Shown: piece by piece, positions 54,027 to 60,453 of the stretch
Layout: every line of letters begins with the position of its first letter
Numbering within the stretch: the stretch's first letter is position 1
DNA from: Chania fonticola_B
GTDB taxonomy: Bacteria > Pseudomonadota > Gammaproteobacteria > Enterobacterales > Enterobacteriaceae
Strand: one strand, 5' to 3'
NCBI RefSeq assembly: GCF_048537545.1
Contig: NZ_CP183218.1
Length of the DNA: 64,000 nt
Translations under genes and position numbers: made by a program
Notes under the pieces: model-generated
Seen by the model: only the letters and a program-made list of their open reading frames with translations
Told to the model about the DNA's origin: nothing
The model's database searches: none

Positions 54027-54995
54027 GTGGTCAAAGGTAAAATACTCAAAGTAAAAAAATGGCTAGATTTAAATGAAGCTGCTGCACGACTATCATTGGC
54101 TATAGAAGAGCCAGTGACCGCTTTAGATATCCTTGAGCTTGGAATTGATGAGCAAGTAACATTATCTATTCGTCTTCCTTATACACATAAATATGTTGTC
54201 AGAGAGGCTAGGTGGGTAACATCACCCTACATAGATTTTCTAAAACAAATATGTGAGGTTGATTTTTCAATTAAGGAATGTAAACCATACAAGGAAGCCA
54301 CGGAAGAATATAAAGCTTATGAAGAGGAATATATAAAAAAAGAATATTTGAAATACCTTGAAAGAGTTGATGGAAGGAACGATTTAGTCCCAGAGCATAA
54401 TAAAACGTTTGAATATTTTACCCAGGAATTGCAAAGAGCTTACCTAGAATACTCTGATGGTTTGCTTTACCTTGAAGGTTATACCTATGAGTTGCCGATG
54501 ATTGGCGCTGAATTGCTTGATGCAATGGCTCTTATGGATATAAATAGAGAAAGGAAAGTAAATGAACTTTATAACCTTGATGGGGCATTTTTAAAGGATG
54601 ATGATGGCAAGCTGTATAACATTATGGAACGATTTGATGATGAATACCTTAAGAATAGAGATAAGGATTCAGATGAAGGAGTAAGAGGCGATTATTTAAA
54701 TCCGAGGAATTATTTTCCTTCCGATGGATTACCTGAAGGATGCGAATTTGGTATTTCCCCTTCAAACCTTATAGAGTTTGAACGCAAGTTATCCGAAGAG
54801 GATGACTCCGTATCAAACCAGCAGTTATTAATGTTGCTTGGAAATGTTCTTAATCTAGTTACTTCGAAAGCGAAAAAATGGACCCAAGGAGAGTTGGCAG
54901 TTGCGGTTGCTGAAAGGAGGCAGCCAAACCTTGGGGAGCGAGTTGTAAATGGTATTTTTTCCAGGTCAAATAAAGCAATTAAATTAACAAGTTAG
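54027..54995 (+). CDS. Unrecognised AT-rich cargo gene between integrase and alpA
   Basis: 322 residues. I know no family name. Visible pieces: a start module KVKKWLDLNEAAARLSLAI, with EEPVTALDILELGIDEQVTL after it, like the HTH-leading module of accessory proteins near integrases; a charged middle (about 90-230, Glu/Lys/Asp/Tyr-rich, with long helix-like runs); a C-terminal module with LLMLLGNVLNLVT and KWTQGELAVAVAERRQPNL. No signal peptide or membrane helix. Codon use is AT-rich: a hand count gave 28/60 G+C at 54,061-54,120 and 15/60 at 54,301-54,360, against GC-rich neighbours. It starts GTG (V) or ATG-like at 54,027 after AGAGGTGGCGT. A recent, separately acquired cargo gene is likely. 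Confidence 0.75.
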   Translation: MVKGKILKVKKWLDLNEAAARLSLAIEEPVTALDILELGIDEQVTLSIRLPYTHKYVVREARWVTSPYIDFLKQICEVDFSIKECKPYKEATEEYKAYEEEYIKKEYLKYLERVDGRNDLVPEHNKTFEYFTQELQRAYLEYSDGLLYLEGYTYELPMIGAELLDAMALMDINRERKVNELYNLDGAFLKDDDGKLYNIMERFDDEYLKNRDKDSDEGVRGDYLNPRNYFPSDGLPEGCEFGISPSNLIEFERKLSEEDDSVSNQQLLMLLGNVLNLVTSKAKKWTQGELAVAVAERRQPNLGERVVNGIFSRSNKAIKLTS

Positions 54996-55027
54996 TTTTG
55001 CATGCATAGATTTCGATTTTGCATGCA
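54996..55027 (+). repeat. Two TTTTGCATGCA direct repeats before alpA
   Basis: TTTTGCATGCA at 54,996-55,006 and 55,017-55,027, 21 bases apart (two helical turns), each with palindromic GCATGC. They lie in the 117-base gap before alpA and can be operator sites. Confidence 0.5.
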
Positions 55028-55112
55028 ATGACGCGGCTCAGTAAATAATTTTTAATCCCCCCTGACATCTACCAGCGTCTACTTATGACGATAAACAGAA
55101 ACAGGGGGCTAC

Positions 55113-55319
55113 ATGTCACAAGCTGCACAATCACTTATCCGTCTTCCCGATGTCCAGCGCCGCACTGGTTACAGCAAAGCCTGGATCTATCGCCTCATGT
55201 CCCAGGGTAAATTCCCCACGTCCGTAAAGATCGGCACTCGCGCCATCGCCTTCGTTGAAAGCGAAATTGACGAGTGGGTCAATGAACGTATTGCTGAGTC
55301 CCGCAAGGAGGCCGCCTGA
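55113..55319 (+). CDS. AlpA-family transcriptional regulator
   Basis: 68 residues. MerR-like helix-turn-helix: IRLPDVQRRTGYSKAWIYRL, then GKFPTSVKIGTRAIAFVESE and IDEWV. AlpA-type proteins activate or regulate the integrase/excision and early genes of CP4-57-like elements, P4-like satellites and PICIs. Start after AGGGGGC. Position before Bro-N and the immunity-like region fits a master regulator. Confidence 0.9.
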   Translation: MSQAAQSLIRLPDVQRRTGYSKAWIYRLMSQGKFPTSVKIGTRAIAFVESEIDEWVNERIAESRKEAA

Positions 55320-55356
55320 TAAAGAATACCGGGTGTTCATGTTTTGCGGGTGTTTG

Positions 55357-55382
55357 CGGTGAATTGCATTCAGTATTCACCG
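55357..55382 (+). promoter_or_regulatory. CGGTGAAT inverted repeat upstream of the Bro-N gene
   Basis: Arms CGGTGAAT and ATTCACCG are perfect 8-mers with a 10-base centre. The left arm is part of TTGCGGTGAATTGCATTCAGT, echoed at 56,132 and 56,531. Could be an operator or a leader hairpin. Confidence 0.4.
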
Positions 55383-55415
55383 GCAGCAATCAAAAGCTTT
55401 AACGAGGGATAACCA

Positions 55416-56036
55416 ATGAAACTGAAAAATACGGCCATCACTGGCCGGGGCTTCACTCACCCTGAATTCATCTCTGGCACCAATATCGCTGAGTTGAAGT
55501 TCCACGACCAGGTGGTAATTCCATTCGACAATAGCGACGGAAAAATATGGTTCACGGCTGAGCAACTGGCCAAGCTGCTCGGGTACGCAGATGTGAAGCA
55601 GGTGAACAAAATTTTCCAGCGTCATAAGGAAGAGTTCACTGAAAGTATGACTACTCTGGCCAAAGTGACGGTCAGCAATAAAAACAATGAGTTAGAACGT
55701 GTCCAGCTTCGGCTGTTTTCACTCCGCGGTGCTCACCTGGTCGGAATGCTGTCACGTACTAAGATCGCCAGGGAATTGCGTATCTGGTTGCTGGATCTTG
55801 CTGAGCAAGAATCCTCAGCTCCTCAGGGTGGCGTTCGTCACACGATTGAGCAGATGCGCAATATAGTTGCTGCAGCCTGGAAGGCCTCAGACGAGGATTC
55901 TTCCGACGCTGGTCGTCGTCTTCGTAAACGCCAGGATGATTTGCCAGAATTGTTTAAAGCCGAAAGGCTGGTAGATGCGATGGGGCAGATAGCATTCGAT
56001 CTGATTGGCGGCGGTAAGAACGGGGTGCTTCCATGA
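55416..56036 (+). CDS. Bro-N-type phage regulatory (antirepressor-like) protein
   Basis: 206 residues. The first 130 residues fit the Bro-N domain: GKIWFTAEQLAKLLGYADVK, then INIFQRHKEEFTES-like, and LFSLRGAHLVGMLSRTKIAR with ELRIWLLDL, which is the domain end. The rest (RHTIEQMRNIVAAAWKASDE) is polar and helical. Bro-N proteins in phages antagonise repressors or bind DNA. Start after GAGGGATAACC. Overlaps by 4 bases (ATGA) with the next open frame. Confidence 0.8.
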   Translation: MKLKNTAITGRGFTHPEFISGTNIAELKFHDQVVIPFDNSDGKIWFTAEQLAKLLGYADVKQVNKIFQRHKEEFTESMTTLAKVTVSNKNNELERVQLRLFSLRGAHLVGMLSRTKIARELRIWLLDLAEQESSAPQGGVRHTIEQMRNIVAAAWKASDEDSSDAGRRLRKRQDDLPELFKAERLVDAMGQIAFDLIGGGKNGVLP

Positions 56037-56685
56037 TGACTCTCAACTATGGGGTATGCCCAAAAGAAGTCTTGCTACGCGGGGGCTACGGCGATGTTGT
56101 CCAGCACACAGGCCCGGTAATTTCGGGTCAGTTGCGGTCATCATTCAGTGGAGCACAAACTTTGCGGGTGTCTTTCGGTTACTCACAAGCCTGGTACAAC
56201 TCATTTGGAGTTGAGCAAACTTTGTGTGCCGATTTTATCGCTATGCAAATTGGCCGTAACTCGTTGATGGGGCTTAATTCCGGCGAATCCCCGGAATCGG
56301 CCAAACACGAACAGTATTCTGGTTCAGAAGCACCGTCGAAATTCGTCGCCACCTGCACACCAGGTATGCGAAAAACTTCTCACACCCCCAATCAGCAGAT
56401 TGCAGGCAAAAAAAAGGGCCGGACTGCGAATCCGACCCTTTGGGATGCTTGCTTTTTCAATCATCAAGAAAATCAGTTTGTTGCAGAACAGCATGATAAC
56501 TACATCACTTTAAGTGATTTAGTCCACCGCTTGCAACCGTCATTCAGTCAGTCGCAAAACCACACCGGAATTTCCGGGGAGGTTCAGCCCTGGCGCCGCG
56601 GGGTTTTACAAAAGTTTCGTAAAACCTCCACTGGTGCGACCTACAAAACTTTCGTAGGTGACAGAGTTACCGGTAGTAAGCCTGT
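56033..56685 (+). other. Ash-like leader frame of uncertain coding status
   Basis: An ATG at 56,033 overlaps the Bro-N stop and the frame stays open for 434 codons to 57,337, passing through hairpins and operators and joining the Icd-like gene in frame. Composition is unlike a normal protein (many Cys, Ser, Trp; no domain), so I treat the first 650 bases as mainly non-coding leader, like the Ash region of P4-type phages. It holds a stem AAAGGGCCGGA / TCCGACCCTTT at 56,414-56,443 and short repeats. Real protein is possible but unproven. Confidence 0.35.
56602..56659. promoter_or_regulatory. Twin hairpin/palindrome sites TACAAAA(S)TTTCGTA
   Basis: Site 1: GGTTTTAC-AAAAGTTTC-GTAAAACC (56,602-56,626). 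Site 2: ACCTAC-AAAACTTTC-GTAGGT (56,639-56,659). Both have the same centre TACAAAA-G/C-TTTCGTA, 12 bases between them. They could be operators for a dimeric repressor or RNA stems. Confidence 0.5.
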
Positions 56686-56871
56686 TCAGCCTTCTGGATC
56701 TTCCTTGGACTTCTTGCGTTGCCTGCGCTTGATCTCGCCTTGCATGGCGGTAACGATGAACTGCCCCGTTGTCTCACCATCTTGCTTCACTGACTCCATT
56801 GCCTCCACGACCTCATGGGGGGCGCGAGCCTGCACCTTCTGTGATTTGTTGTTTACGTGGTCTCTTTGCAC
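56686..56871 (-). CDS. YlcI/YnfO-like small DNA-binding protein
   Basis: 61 residues from GTG at 56,871 with GGAG upstream. NNKSQKVQARAPHEVVEAM, followed by VKQDGETTGQFIVTAMQGEI and KRRQRK, matches the E. coli prophage YlcI/YnfO family; ribbon-helix-helix-like. The only minus-strand gene in the element, set against the plus-strand immunity region, so it is a natural repressor candidate. Three repeated operators lie at its promoter. Confidence 0.75.
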   Translation of the reverse strand: MQRDHVNNKSQKVQARAPHEVVEAMESVKQDGETTGQFIVTAMQGEIKRRQRKKSKEDPEG

Positions 56872-56893
56872 GACAGGTCTCCATAGCTATATG

Positions 56894-56972
56894 TGGAATC
56901 CAGTATACATTAAAAAAGAGATTAAAAAAGGCTTGAAGTGGAATCCAGTTGATGCCTATACTGGAATCCAGT
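56894..56972. promoter_or_regulatory. Three TGGAATCCAGT operators
   Basis: TGGAATCCAGT at 56,894-56,904, 56,939-56,949 and 56,962-56,972, each near-palindromic around the centre. The last two share a 16-base run TGGAATCCAGTTGATG. The first overlaps TATACT (minus strand), a good -10 for the YlcI/YnfO-like gene. Binding by that protein is the simple model. Confidence 0.55.
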
Positions 56973-56995
56973 TGATGGTTTTTATCACTATCAAA

Positions 56996-57060
56996 CTAGC
57001 GAGGCCCAGGGGTGCTACCAACACCTCCCGGGCCTCTAACCACAATGTTATCGGAGCTAA
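56996..57060 (+). ncRNA. C4/CI-like immunity RNA hairpin
   Basis: GAGGCCC pairs with GGGCCTC and holds a second stem GGGGTG / CACCTCC-like, just 25 bases before the Icd-like gene. In P1 the C4 antisense RNA is cut from the leader in front of icd-ant; P4 has CI RNA in the same place. The strong stem and its position suggest an equivalent here. I cannot confirm the target pairing by eye. Confidence 0.5.
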
Positions 57061-57064
57061 CACT

Positions 57065-57337
57065 ATGGCATGTCAACATAGTACCCAAACTCGGCCTAAA
57101 TTTGTATTCCTGTTTTTAGGCACCCCTAACGAATTCCCCAATACCACTCCTACTGTGCTGCGTGTTGAGGCAGATACTGAAGACGAAGGCCGCGCTAAAT
57201 TCATCGGCTGGACTCTGATCTTCGCTGCCCAAATCCGCACTGAAGCACCTTGCCGCCTGCAATTATTCTCCACTGACGAAGGTTTCATGTGGGTTTACGA
57301 ACAGCGTCAGTCTGCTACGGAGGTGTGCCATGCGTAA
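57065..57337 (+). CDS. Host cell division inhibitor Icd-like protein
   Basis: 90 residues. KFVFLFLGTPNEFPNTTPTV, then LRVEADTEDEGRAKFIGWTLIFAAQIRT is the pattern of Icd-like/Kil-like proteins of enteric prophages. They block FtsZ-dependent division in P1 and related phages. Start ATG at 57,065 after GGAGCTAACACT. Its last 8 bases overlap the next gene. Confidence 0.7.
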   Translation: MACQHSTQTRPKFVFLFLGTPNEFPNTTPTVLRVEADTEDEGRAKFIGWTLIFAAQIRTEAPCRLQLFSTDEGFMWVYEQRQSATEVCHA

Positions 57338-57551
57338 CATCTCTGAAGAAACCCTGATTAAGCTTGGCATTTACCCCAGCACCACCGGGCGCGTTCTGTT
57401 GTACGTGCGAAACGGTGTGATCACCGCCAACATGCCGATCCTGCCAGATCACCACTGCTGCTCAATCGATACCTTCATTGAGTTGGCCCGTAATTCAGGG
57501 TGGCATGTGTCCCCGAACCATCCAGAGCAGGAGGTTGCCAATGTTGCTTGA
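57330..57551 (+). CDS. Unrecognised small protein
   Basis: 73 residues: ISEETLIKLGIYPSTTGRVL, then ADHHCCSIDTFIELARNSGW-like. No known domain to me. It starts inside the end of the Icd-like gene with GGAGGTG upstream, and ends inside the next gene, so it is translation-coupled in the small-gene run. Confidence 0.65.
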   Translation: MRNISEETLIKLGIYPSTTGRVLLYVRNGVITANMPILPDHHCCSIDTFIELARNSGWHVSPNHPEQEVANVA

Positions 57552-57744
57552 AAACGGACTCCCTGAAGCCTGTAGACAGGCAGACCAGCTTAACGCGCTG
57601 CTGCTGGCCATGAATATCGGCGCTGACGAACTCGACATAACCGATCTAAACACCCTCGTCACATTGGCGGTAGATCTGGCTGGTGGGCCTTCTTGTTGGC
57701 TAATGGAAGAACAGCGTCGTCGGGAGGGTAAAGATGTCGCATGA
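57541..57744 (+). CDS. Small paralogue 1 of the WLMEE family
   Basis: 67 residues from 57,541 (MLLENGLPEACRQADQLNAL) after GCAGGAGG. Ends with DLAGGPSCWLMEEQRRRE. Very close in pattern to the next gene. Predicted helical, soluble, acidic. Function unknown. Confidence 0.65.
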   Translation: MLLENGLPEACRQADQLNALLLAMNIGADELDITDLNTLVTLAVDLAGGPSCWLMEEQRRREGKDVA

Positions 57745-57934
57745 AATTACACTGAACCAGGCAAAGGGTAAGGCCATCCAACTGCATGCTTTGCTGTCTT
57801 CGCTGGCTGTCTCTGCCGATGTTATCGACCCTGACGAGGTAAAGACCTTGGCTGAAATGGCGCTCGACCTTGCGGCTGATCCGGTCTGCTGGCTAATGGA
57901 AGAAGCCCATCAAAGGGAGGTGAGCAATGCGTAA
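57734..57934 (+). CDS. Small paralogue 2 of the WLMEE family
   Basis: 66 residues (MSHEITLNQAKGKAIQLHAL, ending DLAADPVCWLMEEAHQRE). Shares the length, LxALL, DLA-x-x-P-x-CWLMEE pattern with paralogue 1, so a tandem duplication is likely. Overlaps it by 11 bases. Function unknown. Confidence 0.65.
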   Translation: MSHEITLNQAKGKAIQLHALLSSLAVSADVIDPDEVKTLAEMALDLAADPVCWLMEEAHQREVSNA

Positions 57935-58097
57935 TCTGGGTTCTCTCGATTTAATTGATGCTCTCAACAAAATCCAAGCACTGGCTGCCGCTGCCGGCTA
58001 CCTAACGGCAAGTGAGAGGGAAAAGCAGCTGTGCCTTGAACTGCTCGATGTGATTGAGGCTATCGCCCGTCGTGGCTCGGAGGTTGAAAATGGCTAA
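57927..58097 (+). CDS. Unrecognised 56-residue protein
   Basis: 56 residues, too short for most ORF calls: MRNLGSLDLIDALNKIQALA, then ASEREKQLCLELLDVIEAI. Starts with AGGGAGGTGAGC upstream, inside the end of paralogue 2, and overlaps the next start by 8 bases. The spacing on both sides supports a real gene. Possibly a third, more distant member of the WLMEE set. Confidence 0.6.
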   Translation: MRNLGSLDLIDALNKIQALAAAAGYLTASEREKQLCLELLDVIEAIARRGSEVENG

Positions 58098-58317
58098 GAC
58101 CTACACCTATCAGGTGCAAGAAGACGTGTTGCTTCACCTGCAGCGGTCGCTGGATCTGCTGAGTTGTGCGCAGCTCATCATCAATTCGCAAGATGAGCAA
58201 ATGCAGAAATACATCATGTCACTGGTGGATGTTGCCGAAGACTTCACACAGCGGGCCGCCAATGCGTTGGACTTTGGCGAGCAACCACAAAATGAACAGG
58301 GGGTGTGCAATGGCTAA
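58090..58317 (+). CDS. Unrecognised small helical protein
   Basis: 75 residues (MAKTYTYQVQEDVLLHLQRS, then QMQKYIMSLVDVAEDFTQRA). Predicted helical and acidic with no membrane part. Start with CGGAGG upstream. Overlaps the ORF6N gene by 8 bases. Confidence 0.65.
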   Translation: MAKTYTYQVQEDVLLHLQRSLDLLSCAQLIINSQDEQMQKYIMSLVDVAEDFTQRAANALDFGEQPQNEQGVCNG

Positions 58318-59098
58318 AAAAACTGAGCTTGTGGCCGTCGAGGCCAAAGACCTGCAGATCATTGAGTATCGTGGTCAGCGTGTAGCGACTTCCGAGCAGT
58401 TGGCGGCGGGATACGGCACAACCGTAGATCGCATCCGTCAGAACTTTAACCGCAACAAAACTCGATTCATTGAAGGCAAGCATTGTTTTCAGGTTGAAGG
58501 CCGAGAGCTTGACGATTTGCGCGTATCTTTTAGCGACGCACAAATATCACCAAAAACTCGCACCTTAACCTTATGGACGGAGCGCGGCGCTGCCAACCAC
58601 GCGAAGATGTTGGAAACCGATCAGGCGTGGGAATACTACAACGATCTGACCGAGTTCTACTTTACCCGACGTGATGCCAAGGCATTACCGGCACCAGGGG
58701 AACTGTCCAAGCTGGAAATCATCCAGATAGCTCTCGAGTCAGAGAAAGGTCGTCTGGCCGAAAAGGAACGAGCGGATCACGCCGTGCGCACCAAATCGCA
58801 GATCAGCCGCAAACGCGAAGCCTCCGCCCTTGGGAAGCTCAGCGCGGCCACTCGCAAATGCCTGGCTCTGGAAGAACGTCTGGGTGAGAGCGTGAAGCAT
58901 GCGACGATAACCAAGGTCGAGAAGAAAACCGGTGGTGAGTACAAGTTCGTGAAATTACGTCGCTGGTGTCGGGATCACGGTGTTGAAGCGGTTGAAGTGC
59001 CGGATCCCCGTTATGGCAGTGTGAAATCGTGGCCAGCAGGAGCATGGCTGGAGGTATTTGGCGTCAACCTGAGCGCTCTCTTCGGAGGTAAGGTATGA
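58310..59098 (+). CDS. ORF6N-domain phage protein
   Basis: 262 residues. The first 100 are an ORF6N-type DNA-binding domain (IEYRGQRVATSEQLAAGYGT, RIRQNFNRNKTRFIEGKHCF). A middle coiled stretch (about 140-190, with KGRLAEKERADHAVRTK) and a C-terminal part (WCRDHGVEAVEVPDPRYG) follow. Such proteins act as antirepressors or regulators in enteric phages. Start at 58,310 (GGGGGTGTGCA ATG). Confidence 0.8.
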   Translation: MAKKTELVAVEAKDLQIIEYRGQRVATSEQLAAGYGTTVDRIRQNFNRNKTRFIEGKHCFQVEGRELDDLRVSFSDAQISPKTRTLTLWTERGAANHAKMLETDQAWEYYNDLTEFYFTRRDAKALPAPGELSKLEIIQIALESEKGRLAEKERADHAVRTKSQISRKREASALGKLSAATRKCLALEERLGESVKHATITKVEKKTGGEYKFVKLRRWCRDHGVEAVEVPDPRYGSVKSWPAGAWLEVFGVNLSALFGGKV

Positions 59099-59400
59099 GC
59101 CATATCGAGCAGGTGTTAACCCAGGCATCGATGCAAGGGGAAGAAACGGAATCGCTTCTGTATATCCGTCAACACTCTGAAGCTGCGTATGAGGGCATTA
59201 TTTCCGGTATGGGCGCTATAGGTAATATCGGTTTTTGGGCCTGTAATAATAAAGATTATAGCGATAAGGATGCGCGTTCTGATTTATGCGATCTTTGTGA
59301 AATGTTAACGCACCTTCCAGGCATTGTTGCTGCGCTTAGAAATAATGCGGAAACTGCTGATTTTAATATCAAGGAGCGAGAACGCAAAGCGAAGCGCTAA
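59095..59400 (+). CDS. Unrecognised protein, possibly satellite-specific
   Basis: 101 residues. Middle has an unusual GIISGMGAIGNIGFWACNNK glycine-rich stretch; the end is basic (KERERKAKR). No domain known to me. Overlaps the ORF6N stop by 4 bases (ATGA) after GGAGGTAAGGT. An 88-base gap with a small hairpin follows. Confidence 0.65.
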   Translation: MSHIEQVLTQASMQGEETESLLYIRQHSEAAYEGIISGMGAIGNIGFWACNNKDYSDKDARSDLCDLCEMLTHLPGIVAALRNNAETADFNIKERERKAKR

Positions 59401-59488
59401 CGCCTGACGTTAATTAACTATCCATTATCATTTTAATACCGACTCAGGTCGAGGAACTCGCTCGGCCTGAATTCGGGAGGAATATTAT

Positions 59489-59857
59489 ATGCATCGCTCA
59501 CTTGAATTAAATCGTAAGCACATCGCTGAGGCATTTGTTGAGTATTGCAAGCGTCGCAGTGGTGGACACCCGGTATGCACTGTCATTGCTGGTGGCAAGT
59601 CGGTGATCCTAGGCGACCTGACCGCAGACGCCGTGCATCGGTGCCTGACGGACTGCTTTGAGGTGGAATGTTTCAAGGCTTACGGGCAAGCCAACAGCCT
59701 CCAGCTACTGAGTTCTACCTATCCAGGCATGCTGAGTAAGGACAACAGCAAGCTGACCCCTGAAGGCATAGAGTTCATGGAAGGGTTAATGAGTAACGCT
59801 GTCGAAATCGCTTTAAGAAATCCCAAAGATAATACCCTTGGTCTGGAGATGTATTAA
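59489..59857 (+). CDS. Unrecognised protein
   Basis: 122 residues. Starts MHRSLELNRKHIAEAFVEYC after GGGAGGAAT. Soluble, mixed helix and strand, no motif I can name. Its stop overlaps the next start by one base. Confidence 0.65.
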   Translation: MHRSLELNRKHIAEAFVEYCKRRSGGHPVCTVIAGGKSVILGDLTADAVHRCLTDCFEVECFKAYGQANSLQLLSSTYPGMLSKDNSKLTPEGIEFMEGLMSNAVEIALRNPKDNTLGLEMY

Positions 59858-60453
59858 TGAAAACAATTCCTGAAACTATTTATGCAGGTGAGTTTATTCT
59901 GGCTCCAGGTGTTTCTGATGACGGTGTGCCGGACATTTCAATTCACTGCCAATATGGGAAAGCGTTTGTTGCGACGATATTGGCGACAGATATCCCCAAA
60001 TGGATTAATGAACAGGAAAAGAGCACCGGCCTGTTAGATACCGAGTTGATGGCATATTGGGTTGGTCACATGGGTAACCCATCGGCAGACGACATGCTGC
60101 TGTTCTGGCGCTGGCGCTTTGTTGAGTGCTGGCGTCACTATCAAACAGAAAAGGATGGCAGTCCAGCATTTACCCACGAAGCGAATGGCACATTGCATGT
60201 GCTGCCAATGTACCCGCGAGCAATGCGTTTTGCTGTAGCTAGTCATCTGGAAGGCGCGATGATTGAGCATCTGGGTGTTGAGGAAGGTAAGCAAGCCGCG
60301 CTGACCATGTATACGCACATGGTGGCACCGCCAAACACCGACGAATGGTTAACGCCAATGGGCATTGAAGCCACTGAACGGCTGAAACTGGTGTTCTTCG
60401 AGGCTGTGGAACTGCTTGCTGAAGGCACCTTTGATGCGGAGGTATTTCATTAA
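59857..60453 (+). CDS. Unrecognised protein next to the primase
   Basis: 198 residues. Trp-rich middle (FWRWRFVECWRHYQ, about 83-96) and a C-terminal helix (LKLVFFEAVELLAEG). No named domain. Its stop and the primase start share a base (TAATG), so it is made with the primase and may be its partner, which is only inferred. Confidence 0.65.
   Translation: MKTIPETIYAGEFILAPGVSDDGVPDISIHCQYGKAFVATILATDIPKWINEQEKSTGLLDTELMAYWVGHMGNPSADDMLLFWRWRFVECWRHYQTEKDGSPAFTHEANGTLHVLPMYPRAMRFAVASHLEGAMIEHLGVEEGKQAALTMYTHMVAPPNTDEWLTPMGIEATERLKLVFFEAVELLAEGTFDAEVFH

Noticed and set aside
55320..57064. A tRNA gene as attachment site inside the element
   Set aside because: The hairpins here are paired stems without a cloverleaf or CCA-end pattern.
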